Positions 17,131 through 25,443 of a DNA stretch of 64,000 nt are shown here, piece by piece. The stretch is from Paenarthrobacter aurescens TC1 (GTDB taxonomy: Bacteria; Actinomycetota; Actinomycetes; Actinomycetales; Micrococcaceae). Made by a program: the position numbers and the translations under genes. The stretch is from positions 3,968,001 to 4,032,000 of the forward strand of contig CP000474.1 of NCBI GenBank assembly GCA_000014925.1, written 5' to 3'. Under the pieces are notes generated by a model. That model ran no database searches and was not told the DNA's origin. It saw nothing but the letters and a program-made list of their open reading frames with translations. Numbering within the stretch: the first letter of the stretch is position 1; each line of letters starts with the position of its first letter.

Positions 17131-17961
17131 ATGAAGAAATCGAATCAATGGTCCAGCCGCATCTTCTATGCCGGGGTGATCATTGCCCTCGTGGTTGCTT
17201 TTGTGTGGATGGCCCGCAGCAACTTGCCGGGAGCATCACCGTTCTTCGCCCTGGGGGCGGCTTACACTTTCCTCCTGTTCCGGGAAGTTCCCCCAACATC
17301 CCGAGCCTCCATGGTGATGCTCTTCGGAGTGCTCCTGATCTCCTTGTCATTAACCTCGGCAGAGGACGATCTGGGAGTCCCTGCAGCCGCCTCGTGGCTC
17401 TTGGGGTTCATGGCAGGGGCAATCGCCAGCGGATACCCGTGGTTAGGAGAGCGACCGCGACCCGCGACCACCAAGAAGGGCGATGGCAACGACCAAGACG
17501 GCGAGGGAACCGCTGGCGGCCGACGCCCGGTCTTGATCAACGGAACCTGCGTGGCTGTCCTTCTGGCAGCCGGTCTGGCTCACCTCATCTTCCAAAATCC
17601 GACGGCGCCAGTCGCCGCCGTCCTGGCGGGCGCCTTGGTCTGCGGCTGGGCGTTGTTCCGTTTCCCGCCATCGGCACTGACCAGGAACATGCTCCTACTG
17701 GTTATACCCGTCGAATTCTTTCTGCTGATTTTCGTCGCTGGGAATATCGGTCAGCCAGCTCTGCCGTTTGTATGGACGTATGGTGCCTTGGCCGGCATTC
17801 TCCTGGGTGGGACTTTCTGGAGCGGCCCCCGGCGCGGCACACCCCGGCCTCCGTTTAGCGGACAAATCAAGCGTCGGCGTAAACGCAAGAAGGTAAGGCG
17901 GTCACAGGACAAGCTGAAGCAGAAGCAATTGCAGAACGAGGCGCCCGCTGTGCGCCGTTGA
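17131..17961 (+). CDS. Membrane protein with basic C-terminal tail, unknown function
   Basis: 276 aa with about seven hydrophobic segments and a charged ~35-residue linker (PRPATTKKGDGNDQDGEG) after the first three. The last ~30 residues are very basic (IKRRRKRKKVRRSQDK). I recognise no family. It follows the aquaglyceroporin by 30 nt, in the same direction, within the arsenic island, so it may be co-transcribed, but nothing in the sequence indicates metalloid transport. Confidence 0.6.
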   Translation: MKKSNQWSSRIFYAGVIIALVVAFVWMARSNLPGASPFFALGAAYTFLLFREVPPTSRASMVMLFGVLLISLSLTSAEDDLGVPAAASWLLGFMAGAIASGYPWLGERPRPATTKKGDGNDQDGEGTAGGRRPVLINGTCVAVLLAAGLAHLIFQNPTAPVAAVLAGALVCGWALFRFPPSALTRNMLLLVIPVEFFLLIFVAGNIGQPALPFVWTYGALAGILLGGTFWSGPRRGTPRPPFSGQIKRRRKRKKVRRSQDKLKQKQLQNEAPAVRR

Positions 17962-18064
17962 CATGGGGTCAGGTGCCCGCTGGAGCCGCCGAGTCAAAGT
18001 GGTAAGCGGCCAGGCCATCAATGCTGGTCCGGTTCTGGGTGATCCGCCAGGCAAACGAGTCTAC

Positions 18065-18095
18065 ATTGATGAGTGTCAATATACGCGCATAATGG
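18065..18095 (+). promoter_or_regulatory. arsR promoter and operator
   Basis: TTGATG (18066-18071) and TAATGG (18090-18095) are spaced by 18 nt and end 4 nt before the arsR ATG, indicating a leaderless transcript. The region contains ATTGA-N4-TGTCAATATACG (18065-18085), identical at every fixed position to the site upstream of arsC at 15608. This supports autoregulation by ArsR and control of the arsC operon by the same protein. Confidence 0.65.
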
Positions 18096-18099
18096 TTAC

Positions 18100-18450
18100 A
18101 TGACCGCACTGCCCACACTCGATCCCACCACGGCCCAAGACTGCTGCGAGCCGACGGGCCGGCCTGCCTTGGATGCTGAGCAAGCCAAGCAGAAGGCGCT
18201 GGTCTTCAAGGCCCTGGCTGACCCCAACCGATTGCGGCTTCTCTCCATGGTCAAAGCTGAATCTTCGGGCGAGTCATGCGTCTGCGACCTCACCGAGCCC
18301 CTGGGCCTCGGCCAACCGACCGTGTCGCACCACCTTAAGATCCTGGTAGACGCAGGCCTGCTGCACCGGGAGAAGCGCGGAACGTGGGCCTATTACTCAC
18401 TGGTTCCCGGCGCATTGGATGACGTAGCCGGCATCCTGGCCAAGCTGTGA
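18100..18450 (+). CDS. arsR: ArsR-family metalloid-responsive repressor
   Basis: 116 aa from ATG 18100 (MTALPTLDPTTAQDCCEP). Winged HTH at about 35-100 (ALADPNRLRLLSMVKA, LGQPTVSHHLKILVDAGLL). Cys15-Cys16 near the N-terminus match the paired cysteines that bind As(III) in Corynebacterium glutamicum ArsR, and Cys60-Val-Cys62-Asp-Leu in the recognition region is the CVC site of classical ArsR. It therefore carries both kinds of thiol site. The acetyltransferase gene overlaps its stop codon (GTGA). Confidence 0.9.
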   Translation: MTALPTLDPTTAQDCCEPTGRPALDAEQAKQKALVFKALADPNRLRLLSMVKAESSGESCVCDLTEPLGLGQPTVSHHLKILVDAGLLHREKRGTWAYYSLVPGALDDVAGILAKL

Positions 18451-18956
18451 CGGTTGCACTCAGGGCCATGGAACCTGAAGATTGGCCAGCCGTCAGGGGG
18501 ATCTTCCAGGAAGGCATCGACACCGGCTACGCCACCTTCGAGACAAAAGCCCCCGAATGGGCTGCCTTCAACAACTCCAGGCTCAAGGACCACCGCCTGG
18601 TAGCGGTCAACAGCGAGCGCGAAATCCTTGGCTGGACTGCCGTCTCCCCGGTTTCCTCGCGTCCGGCCTACGCCGGAGTGGTTGAGCATTCCATCTACGT
18701 GGCCAGGGCGGCAAGGGGACAAGGCATCGGCGCCCGACTCCTGAAAGCGCTCGCCGCCTCTACCGAGGCAAAGGGCATTTGGACCATCCAATCCAGCATC
18801 TTTCCTGAGAATGAAGCCAGCATTCGATTGCATCAGGCCCACGGTTTTGCCATCGTCGGGCGGCGCGACCGTATTGCTCGTCTGAGCACCGGACCCGCCG
18901 CCGGACAATGGCAGGACACCCTGCTGCTGGAGCGCCGCTCCCACGTCATTGACTGA
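18447..18956 (+). CDS. GNAT acetyltransferase, ArsN1/phosphinothricin-type
   Basis: 169-aa GNAT protein of the phosphinothricin/methionine-sulfoximine acetyltransferase group: LRAMEPEDWPAVRGIFQEGI, YATFETKAPEW, the acetyl-CoA loop ARAARGQGIGARLLKAL and SSIFPENEASIRLHQAHGF. Members in ars operons (ArsN1) acetylate the arsenic antibiotic arsinothricin; others give resistance to phosphinothricin. GTG 18447 overlaps the arsR stop, so it is translated with the arsenic repressor, which favours the ArsN1 reading. The final strand is unusual (AAGQWQDTLLLERRSHVID). Confidence 0.75.
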   Translation: MTVALRAMEPEDWPAVRGIFQEGIDTGYATFETKAPEWAAFNNSRLKDHRLVAVNSEREILGWTAVSPVSSRPAYAGVVEHSIYVARAARGQGIGARLLKALAASTEAKGIWTIQSSIFPENEASIRLHQAHGFAIVGRRDRIARLSTGPAAGQWQDTLLLERRSHVID

Positions 18957-18959
18957 CGA

Positions 18960-21134
18960 CTACCGACCCACCGGGGCGTCTTCCTCCTCGCGCGGCCCTA
19001 CCGAAACCGTTGAAGACTCGCGCGCCAGCTTGCCCGGCCACCAGATCTTGCTGCCGATGTCGTAGGCAAGCGCGGGAACCAGCAGGGAGCGGACCAGCAC
19101 GGTATCCAGCAGCACACCGAACGCCACAATGAATGCGAGCTGCACCAGGAACATGATGGGGATGACACCGAGGGCCGCAAAAGTAGCGGCAAGAACCACG
19201 CCGGCCGAGGTGATCACACCGCCGGTTACGGCCAATCCGCGCAGGATTCCCGGACGCGTCCCGTGTTTCAACGACTCTTCACGGACACGGCTCATCAGGA
19301 AGATGTTGTAGTCCACGCCGAGGGCAACCAGGAACACGAAACCGAACAGCGGCACAGTGGCGTCGGCACCGGAGAATCCGAAGACTCCGTTGAAGACCCA
19401 TGCTGAGACGCCCATCGCGGCGCCATAGGACAGCACCACCGACAACACCAGCAGCACCGGCGCCACCACCGAGCGCAGCAGCAGCATCAGGATGAACAGG
19501 ATGACCACCAGCACGATCGGGATGATGACAACCAGGTCGCGTTGCGCTGTGGTGTTGGTATCCAGCGCAGTTGCGGTGACTCCACCTACCAAAGCGTTGG
19601 CGTCCGCCTCCTTCACGGCCACCCGCAACGACTTCACGGCCTCTTCAGCTTCAATCGAATCGGCAGCGGAGTTCAAGGTGGCATTGATGAGGACCCTGCC
19701 CTCGCGGACAGCCGGTTCGGCGGGAGTACCGGGAGCCCCAGTGATGGGGACGTTTCCGTCCGCCAGCAGGTAGGCGTCGCCCACGCCGTCGGCTGCTTTG
19801 ACCTTGTCCAGGACCTGCTGCGCGGCACCTTGCGAGGCGACCACGACGGCGGGGCTGCCGCTGCCGGCGTCGAAGTGGCGCGCCAGCGCTTCCTGGCCGT
19901 CCACGGCGTCGGATGCGGAAAGAATGACATCCGTTTGCGGAACTCCATTGGCCTTCAACTGCATTAAGCCGGTGGACGCGGCAAGCAGCAGCAGAACGGA
20001 AGCAACCCAAACAACCCGCGGCCGTTTGGAGACCAGGCGGCCCGTGGCGCGCCACAGACCCTTCTGCCCCTCAAGGCCGGTGACAATCTCAGGTTCGCGT
20101 TCGTCGTCGGGCAGCAATTTGGGACGGAAGGGCCAGAACGCTGCACGGCCCAGCAAAGCCATGAGCGCTGGCAGAAGTGTAAGCGCGGCAAACAGCGAGC
20201 AGAGAATACCTGCGGCGGCCACAGGTCCCAGCGCCTTGTTGGAGTTCAGGTCAGAGAAAAGCAGGCAGAGAAGCGCGATGATCACCGTGGCACCGGATGC
20301 GAGGATCGGCTCGAACGATGCCTTCCATGCCGTGATGACTGCCTGCGTGCGATTGGTGGTGTGGGTCAGGGCTTCACGGAACCTCGCCACGTACAGGAGT
20401 GCGTAGTCGGTTGCCGCGCCAATCACCAGGATCGAGAGAATGCCTTGACTCTGGCCGTTCAGTTGGATCCACCCAAGCTTGGCCATACCGAATACCAGCA
20501 GAATCGCGGCGCACAATGCGAAGACCGAGGTGAACAGCACCGCCAACGGCAGCACTACCGAGCGGTAAACCAGCAACAGGATCACAAACACGGCACCCAG
20601 CGCAACCAACAGCAGGATGCCGTCGATCCCGCCGAACGCGTTGACGAGGTCCGCGGTCAGGCCAGCAGGACCAGTGACAAAAGCCTGCATCCCGTCAGGC
20701 GCACCGGGCTGCACCACGTCGCGCAGCTCCTGGACTTTCTCGCGCAGCTCATCGGAGGACGCCATGGGAACAATGAACTGGACGGCTTTGCCGTCTTCGG
20801 ACGGAATAGGCCCGACGACGGCGCTCCCCAGCTTGAGTGCCTCGATGTCGGCTTTCAGTTGGGCTGCTTCGCCCAGCTGAGCCGGGGTGAAGGAGGTGCC
20901 GTTCTCCACGATGACCACCGCAGGAATCTCTTCGGAGTCCCGGAACTTGGCCTGCCAGTCGCCGGCTTCCGTGGCCTCGGCGCCCGCGGGAAGGAATGAG
21001 GCTTGGTCGTTGGAGGAGACCTCCTCCAACCGCCCAAAGGTGGGGCCGCCGATGCCGGCGATGCCGAGCCACGTGATGACCAGCACCACGGGCACTAGCC
21101 AGCGGAGCCAGAACGGTACTTTCTGCGAGTTCAT
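18960..21134 (-). CDS. MMPL/RND-family exporter
   Basis: 724 aa from ATG 21134, which has GAAGGA upstream; ATG 21164 adds ten residues without a good ribosome site. Architecture is the 2 x (1+5) helix arrangement with two large outer loops: about 25-180 and 400-530. Motifs include ATDYALLYVARFREAL after the first set and GVDYNIFLMSRVREES in the second, as in MmpL proteins that export lipids or drugs by proton motive force. Divergent from a MarR gene with a 29-bp palindrome between, typical of regulated drug exporters. Substrate unknown. Confidence 0.9.
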   Translation of the reverse strand: MNSQKVPFWLRWLVPVVLVITWLGIAGIGGPTFGRLEEVSSNDQASFLPAGAEATEAGDWQAKFRDSEEIPAVVIVENGTSFTPAQLGEAAQLKADIEALKLGSAVVGPIPSEDGKAVQFIVPMASSDELREKVQELRDVVQPGAPDGMQAFVTGPAGLTADLVNAFGGIDGILLLVALGAVFVILLLVYRSVVLPLAVLFTSVFALCAAILLVFGMAKLGWIQLNGQSQGILSILVIGAATDYALLYVARFREALTHTTNRTQAVITAWKASFEPILASGATVIIALLCLLFSDLNSNKALGPVAAAGILCSLFAALTLLPALMALLGRAAFWPFRPKLLPDDEREPEIVTGLEGQKGLWRATGRLVSKRPRVVWVASVLLLLAASTGLMQLKANGVPQTDVILSASDAVDGQEALARHFDAGSGSPAVVVASQGAAQQVLDKVKAADGVGDAYLLADGNVPITGAPGTPAEPAVREGRVLINATLNSAADSIEAEEAVKSLRVAVKEADANALVGGVTATALDTNTTAQRDLVVIIPIVLVVILFILMLLLRSVVAPVLLVLSVVLSYGAAMGVSAWVFNGVFGFSGADATVPLFGFVFLVALGVDYNIFLMSRVREESLKHGTRPGILRGLAVTGGVITSAGVVLAATFAALGVIPIMFLVQLAFIVAFGVLLDTVLVRSLLVPALAYDIGSKIWWPGKLARESSTVSVGPREEEDAPVGR

Positions 21135-21170
21135 GAGTCCTTCTTCTCCGGGGATGCGATTCATCCTTTA

Positions 21171-21199
21171 TTCCACCATAGATTATCTCTATCATGGAA
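21171..21199. promoter_or_regulatory. Palindromic operator overlapping the MMPL promoter
   Basis: Arms TTCCACCATAGA and TCTATCATGGAA (10 of 12 pairs) flank TTATC. On the minus strand GATAAT inside the site is a good -10 for the MMPL gene, so a bound dimer would block transcription. The divergent MarR-family gene starts 101 nt away and is the likely binder. Confidence 0.6.
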
Positions 21200-21300
21200 C
21201 TATTCCAAGACCAGATTGCTGCAGATGCCGGATTCCCGGACCCCTGGGAGTAATATCCGGAAGGCAGTAAAGACAAGACAACGCTGGCAGGAGGGCGGAC

Positions 21301-21837
21301 ATGTCGGACCCAACAGTCCCGCGCCCCGGTGAGGGCGGTCCCGGTGATGGCCGCCCCGAAAGCGCGGCCCCCCAAGAACTCGTGCGCCTCCTCCAGGACT
21401 TCACCCTGGAAGCCAACCACTACGTGGACGCAGCTGGCGGCCGGAACGACATGCACCGCACGGACCTGAACGCGCTGGCCGTCATCATGCGCCACTCCGC
21501 GGCGGGCAAGGTGGTCACGCCTGGTGTGCTCCGCGCCGAACTCCGGCTCAGCTCCCCCGCCACCACGGCGTTGGTTGATCGCTTGCATGCCTCCGGGCAC
21601 GTGGTGCGCGAACGTCTTGGCACGGACCGTCGGCAAGTCCAGTTGCAGATGACACCCAAGGCGTACCGGGATGGAAGCGCCATGTTCATGCCGCTGGCCA
21701 TCCGGATGGGCCAGGCCATGGCCGCCTACAGCTCTGACGAATTGGAGCTTGTCACCCGGTTCATGAGCGATATGGTGGAAGCCACTTTGGCGGCCCGCGA
21801 GGAAGCCGGCCAACCCGACTCAACACGTTCCACCTAA
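21301..21837 (+). CDS. MarR-family regulator of the MMPL exporter
   Basis: 178 aa; winged HTH at about 50-115 (MHRTDLNALAVIMRHSAAG, LSSPATTALVDRLHASGHVVRERLGTDRRQVQLQ), matching MarR with the DxR wing motif. The N-terminal ~30 residues are rich in Pro and Gly. GAGGGCGGAC upstream of ATG 21301 is a reasonable ribosome site. Divergent from the exporter and with a palindrome over the exporter promoter, so probably its repressor. Confidence 0.85.
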   Translation: MSDPTVPRPGEGGPGDGRPESAAPQELVRLLQDFTLEANHYVDAAGGRNDMHRTDLNALAVIMRHSAAGKVVTPGVLRAELRLSSPATTALVDRLHASGHVVRERLGTDRRQVQLQMTPKAYRDGSAMFMPLAIRMGQAMAAYSSDELELVTRFMSDMVEATLAAREEAGQPDSTRST

Positions 21838-21866
21838 TTCCACCTTCCAAGTTGTAGCGTTTCCCT

Positions 21867-22682
21867 ATGAACGCGCAGCAGCCTGAAGATGTCTATACCC
21901 ACGGGCACCACGAGTCGGTTGTCCGGGCCCACGCCTCACGGACGGTCGAGAACTCGGCCGCGTTTGTGATTCCCCATCTCACCCCGGGAACGTCAGTGCT
22001 CGACGTCGGGTGCGGACCCGGCAGCATCACCTGCGACTTCGCGGGGCTGGTTGCGCCCGGGCAAGTGATCGGCTTGGACCGGTCTGCCGACATCGTGGCT
22101 CAGGCCACCGAACTGGCAACCGAGCGCGGCGTGGACAACGTGACGTTCCAGACCGGCAACATCTACGATCTCGACTTTGAGGACGAGTCGTTCGACCTTG
22201 TCCACGCACACCAGGTTCTCCAGCACCTGACAGACCCCGTCGCCGCCCTCCGCGAAATGCGCAGGGTGGCGAAACCCGGAGCCATAGTTGCGGTGCGCGA
22301 CGCCGATTTCCACGGTATGAGCTGGTACCCGGAAGTCCCCGAGCTGGACGACTGGATGGAGCTCTACCAGAAGATCGCCCGCCGCAACGGAGCAGAACCC
22401 GACGCCGGCCGTCGCCTTGTTTCGTGGGCCCAGCAAGCAGGTTTCACTCAAGTGGCGCCCACCAGCAGCAACTGGCTCTACGCCACCGCCCAGCAACGTT
22501 CGTGGCAATCCCGGGTCTGGAGCGAACGGGTGCTCCACTCAGCCTTCGCCGAGCAAGCCCTGGAGTACGGTTTCGCCAACGAGGCCGACCTCGCCCGGAT
22601 TGCCGCGGGCTGGCACCGCTGGGGAGCCACCGATGACGGCTACTTCCTCATTCCCAACGGCGAGGTCATCGCCCGGGCGTAG
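21867..22682 (+). CDS. Class I SAM-dependent methyltransferase
   Basis: 271 aa. Motif I is SVLDVGCGPGSITCDFA (about 48-64), motif II GLDRSADIVAQA, then FDLVHAHQVLQHLTDPVAALREM as motif IV/post-motif, as in UbiE/Methyltransf_11 proteins. The C-terminal ~100 residues are helical with a conserved-looking WHRWGATDDGYFLIPNGEVI end. Substrate unknown. It starts 29 nt after the MarR stop and could be read from the same transcript. Confidence 0.85.
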   Translation: MNAQQPEDVYTHGHHESVVRAHASRTVENSAAFVIPHLTPGTSVLDVGCGPGSITCDFAGLVAPGQVIGLDRSADIVAQATELATERGVDNVTFQTGNIYDLDFEDESFDLVHAHQVLQHLTDPVAALREMRRVAKPGAIVAVRDADFHGMSWYPEVPELDDWMELYQKIARRNGAEPDAGRRLVSWAQQAGFTQVAPTSSNWLYATAQQRSWQSRVWSERVLHSAFAEQALEYGFANEADLARIAAGWHRWGATDDGYFLIPNGEVIARA

Positions 22683-22782
22683 TCTCCAAAAAAAGTTTGT
22701 CGAACCATGTAGAAAAGCCCACCGCTGTTCCGACCCATGAGTGAAAGCGCCCAGAACGGGTGCCCCTCACAAGGAGTTTGAG

Positions 22783-23157
22783 ATGAAATACATGATCATG
22801 ATGTTCGGTTCGGCCGAGGGCATGATGGAGACCGCCGACCCTGCATGGATCCAGGAAATGATCGGATTCATGATCCAGATCGACAAGGACCTGACTGAGT
22901 CCGGCGAGATGGTTTTCAACGCAGGCCTGGCCGACGGCAGCACCGCGAAGCTCGTCAAGCAAACCCCCAACGGCGTCATCACCACCGACGGCCCCTATGC
23001 CGAATCCAAGGAGTCGCTTGTTGGGTATTGGGTGGTTGATGTTGCCAGCGAGGAACGGGCCGTGGAGATCTGTTCAAGCATCGTGAAGTACGCCCAAGTA
23101 GTTGAACTCCGCGAAGTTCAGCAAGCTCCGCCCCAGGAAGCTCCGCCGGAGGTATAA
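22783..23157 (+). CDS. YCII/DGPF-domain protein paired with an ECF42 sigma factor
   Basis: 124 aa from ATG 22783 (MKYMIMMFGSAEGMME), which has AAGGAG about 8 nt upstream; the frame from 22741 lacks one. The DGPF signature is DGPYAESKESLVGYWVVDV. DGPF proteins are genetically linked to ECF42 sigma factors, and here the sigma gene begins right at its stop codon. Their role with the sigma factor is still unclear; the fold is ferredoxin-like and could bind a small molecule. Confidence 0.85.
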   Translation: MKYMIMMFGSAEGMMETADPAWIQEMIGFMIQIDKDLTESGEMVFNAGLADGSTAKLVKQTPNGVITTDGPYAESKESLVGYWVVDVASEERAVEICSSIVKYAQVVELREVQQAPPQEAPPEV

Positions 23158-24381
23158 CTGGCTTCCCCACCGGACGGACGAATCGAGGACCTGCTGCGCA
23201 CTTTGGCGCCGCAGGTCCTCGGCGTGCTGGCACGGACGCATGGCCAGTTCGATGCTTGCGAGGACGCCGTCCAGGAAGCACTCCTTGAGGCCTCCCTTCA
23301 GTGGCCTTCCGGGCTACCAGACAACCCAAAGGCCTGGCTGATGGCCGTCGCAAGCCGCCGACTGGTGGACTTTTATCGAAGCGAAAGCGCCCGACGAACA
23401 CGCGAGGAACGTGTTGCGGCCATGGACTCCGATTTCTACCACAGCTCAGTTTCGGAAGCCGACGACACCCTCACCCTGATGTTCCTCTGCTGTCACCCCG
23501 CGTTGTCCGCACCATCGCAACTCGCCCTAACACTCCGGGCAGTTGGAGGACTCACGACGGCGGAAATCGCCTCAGCTTTCCTGGTCCCCGAAGCGACCAT
23601 GGGTCAGCGCATCAGCCGGGCGAAACAGGGGATCCAGAAGGCGGGTGCCACGTTCACCATGCCGCCGCCTTCCGAGCGCAAGGCAAGGCTCGGCGTCGTG
23701 CTTCACGTCCTGTACCTGATCTTCAACGAAGGCTACGCGGCCAGCTCGGGTCCGTCGCTGCAGCGTGAGGAACTCACCACTGAAGCCATCCGAGTGACGC
23801 GCCTGCTCGTGGCCGTTGCGCCGCGTGAACTCGAGGCGACTGGCCTGCTGGCACTGATGCTGCTCACCGATTCCCGACGCTCAGCTCGTGCTTTGGCAGA
23901 CGGAACGCCTGTGCCGTTGGCGGAGCAGGACCGACGCCTCTGGAACCGGGACCAGATCGAGGAGGGCATCGCTCTGCTGTCCTCCGTGCTCGGTCGCGGG
24001 GCCGCGGGGCCTTATCAACTTCAGGCGGCCATCGCTGCCGTTCACGCGGAGGCTGCCTCCAACGATCAGACAGACTGGCCTCAGATTCTCGCGCTGTACA
24101 CAGTGCTTGAAGCCGTGGCACCCAGTCCCGTGGTCACGCTGAATCGCGCGGTCGCCGTGGCCATGGTGAATGGGCCGGCCGCCGGGCTTGAGCTGCTTGT
24201 CGGGTTGGATGGCGCGCTTGGCCGCACACACCGTTTGGACGCCGTGCGGGGCCACCTACTGGAGATGTCCGGCGCCTATGTGGAGGCCCGCGCAGCGTAC
24301 CTCTCGGCGGCCAAGAAGACCGGAAGCCTGCCCGAACGAAAGTACTTAATGGGAAAGGTAGCGCGGATGGACGAGCAGTAA
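23158..24381 (+). CDS. ECF42-type RNA polymerase sigma factor, probable CTG start
   Basis: 407 aa if it starts at CTG 23158, directly after the TAA of the DGPF gene and 4 nt past a perfect GGAGGT (23148-23153). The next in-frame candidates (CTG 23191/23194, TTG 23203) have no ribosome site and would cut into region 2. Sigma region 2 is at about 15-80 (RTHGQFDACEDAVQEALLEA, NPKAWLMAVASRRLVDFYR), region 4 at about 110-165 (LTLRAVGGLTTAEIASAFLV), then a ~230-residue TPR-like C-terminal extension that defines ECF42. No anti-sigma factor is near, as expected for this group. Confidence 0.85.
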   Translation: MASPPDGRIEDLLRTLAPQVLGVLARTHGQFDACEDAVQEALLEASLQWPSGLPDNPKAWLMAVASRRLVDFYRSESARRTREERVAAMDSDFYHSSVSEADDTLTLMFLCCHPALSAPSQLALTLRAVGGLTTAEIASAFLVPEATMGQRISRAKQGIQKAGATFTMPPPSERKARLGVVLHVLYLIFNEGYAASSGPSLQREELTTEAIRVTRLLVAVAPRELEATGLLALMLLTDSRRSARALADGTPVPLAEQDRRLWNRDQIEEGIALLSSVLGRGAAGPYQLQAAIAAVHAEAASNDQTDWPQILALYTVLEAVAPSPVVTLNRAVAVAMVNGPAAGLELLVGLDGALGRTHRLDAVRGHLLEMSGAYVEARAAYLSAAKKTGSLPERKYLMGKVARMDEQ

Positions 24382-24399
24382 CCCCATATAGTCGAAACC

Positions 24400-25383
24400 A
24401 TGGAACAACGCATACTTGGCAAGACCGGCCGATCCGTCTCCACCATCGGACTGGGAACGTGGCAACTGGGAGCCGACTGGGGTTCCGTCACCGAAGGGGA
24501 CGCCTTTGCCGTCCTTGAAGCCTCGGTGGAAGGCGGCGTCAACTTCTTCGACACCGCAGACGTCTACGGCGACGGCCGCAGCGAGCAGTTCATCGGCCGC
24601 TTCCTGCAAGCCCACCCCGAGCTAGACCTTACGGTTGCCACCAAGATGGGCCGCCGAGTTGATCAAGTCCACGAAAATTACACATTGGAGAACTTCCGGG
24701 CGTGGACCGACCGCTCACGGCGGAACCTGCAACAGGACACCCTGGACCTCGTTCAACTGCACTGCCCTCCCACGTCCGTTTACAGCAGCGACGAAATCTA
24801 CGACGCACTGGACACCCTGGTCAGCGAGGGGGCTATCCGCAACTACGGCGTCAGCGTCGAGCGAACCGATGAGGCCCTGGAGGCCATCAAGCGCGGAAAC
24901 ACCGCTTCCGTGCAGATCATCCTCAACGCCTTCCGCCTGAAGCCCTTGGACGAGGTACTGCCCGCAGCGAAGGAAGCCGGAGTGGGGATCATCGCCAGGG
25001 TGCCGCTTGCCTCCGGTTTGCTGTCCGGGAAGTACACGCCGGACACCGAGTTCCCTGAGGACGACCACCGGAACTACAACCGCGACGGCTCCTCCTTCGA
25101 CGTCGGCGAGACGTTCTCGGGCGTCGACTTCGCGACCGGCGTCAAAGCCGCCCAAGAGTTCAGCGAATTAGTACCCGACGGCGTCAGCACCGCCCAAGCG
25201 GCCCTCGCCTGGGTGATCGCTCAGGACGGTGTCACATCGGTCATTCCCGGTGCACGCTCGGCGTCCCAGGCGGCAGCAAACGCCGAGGCGGGTGGAATGC
25301 AGTCCGTGGGTTCCGGATTGGCTGAGGGAGTTCGGGACATTTATGACCGCCACTTCCGCGCAGCGATTCACCCGCGCTGGTAG
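24400..25383 (+). CDS. Aldo/keto reductase
   Basis: 327-aa NADPH-dependent oxidoreductase of the AKR family: GLGTWQLGADWG, catalytic Asp and Tyr in FFDTADVYGDGRSEQFIG, Lys in TKMGRR, His in QLHCPPTSVY, and the C-terminal cofactor site VTSVIPGARSASQAAANAEA. Reduces aldehydes or ketones; natural substrate unknown. It starts 18 nt after the sigma factor gene and may be in its operon or regulon (inference). Confidence 0.9.
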   Translation: MEQRILGKTGRSVSTIGLGTWQLGADWGSVTEGDAFAVLEASVEGGVNFFDTADVYGDGRSEQFIGRFLQAHPELDLTVATKMGRRVDQVHENYTLENFRAWTDRSRRNLQQDTLDLVQLHCPPTSVYSSDEIYDALDTLVSEGAIRNYGVSVERTDEALEAIKRGNTASVQIILNAFRLKPLDEVLPAAKEAGVGIIARVPLASGLLSGKYTPDTEFPEDDHRNYNRDGSSFDVGETFSGVDFATGVKAAQEFSELVPDGVSTAQAALAWVIAQDGVTSVIPGARSASQAAANAEAGGMQSVGSGLAEGVRDIYDRHFRAAIHPRW

Positions 25384-25407
25384 CTGCCGGGCCGCCGTCG
25401 TGCGTTA

Positions 25408-25443
25408 GCTGTTACCAGCCGCCGCGCTGTTACCAGCCGCCGC
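25408..25443. repeat. Perfect 18-bp tandem duplication at the dinB 3' end
   Basis: The 18-mer GCTGTTACCAGCCGCCGC occurs twice in direct succession (25408-25425, 25426-25443). On the minus strand the copy nearer dinB encodes its last residues (GGW, stop). The duplication makes a second stop just downstream and is probably replication slippage. Confidence 0.9.
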
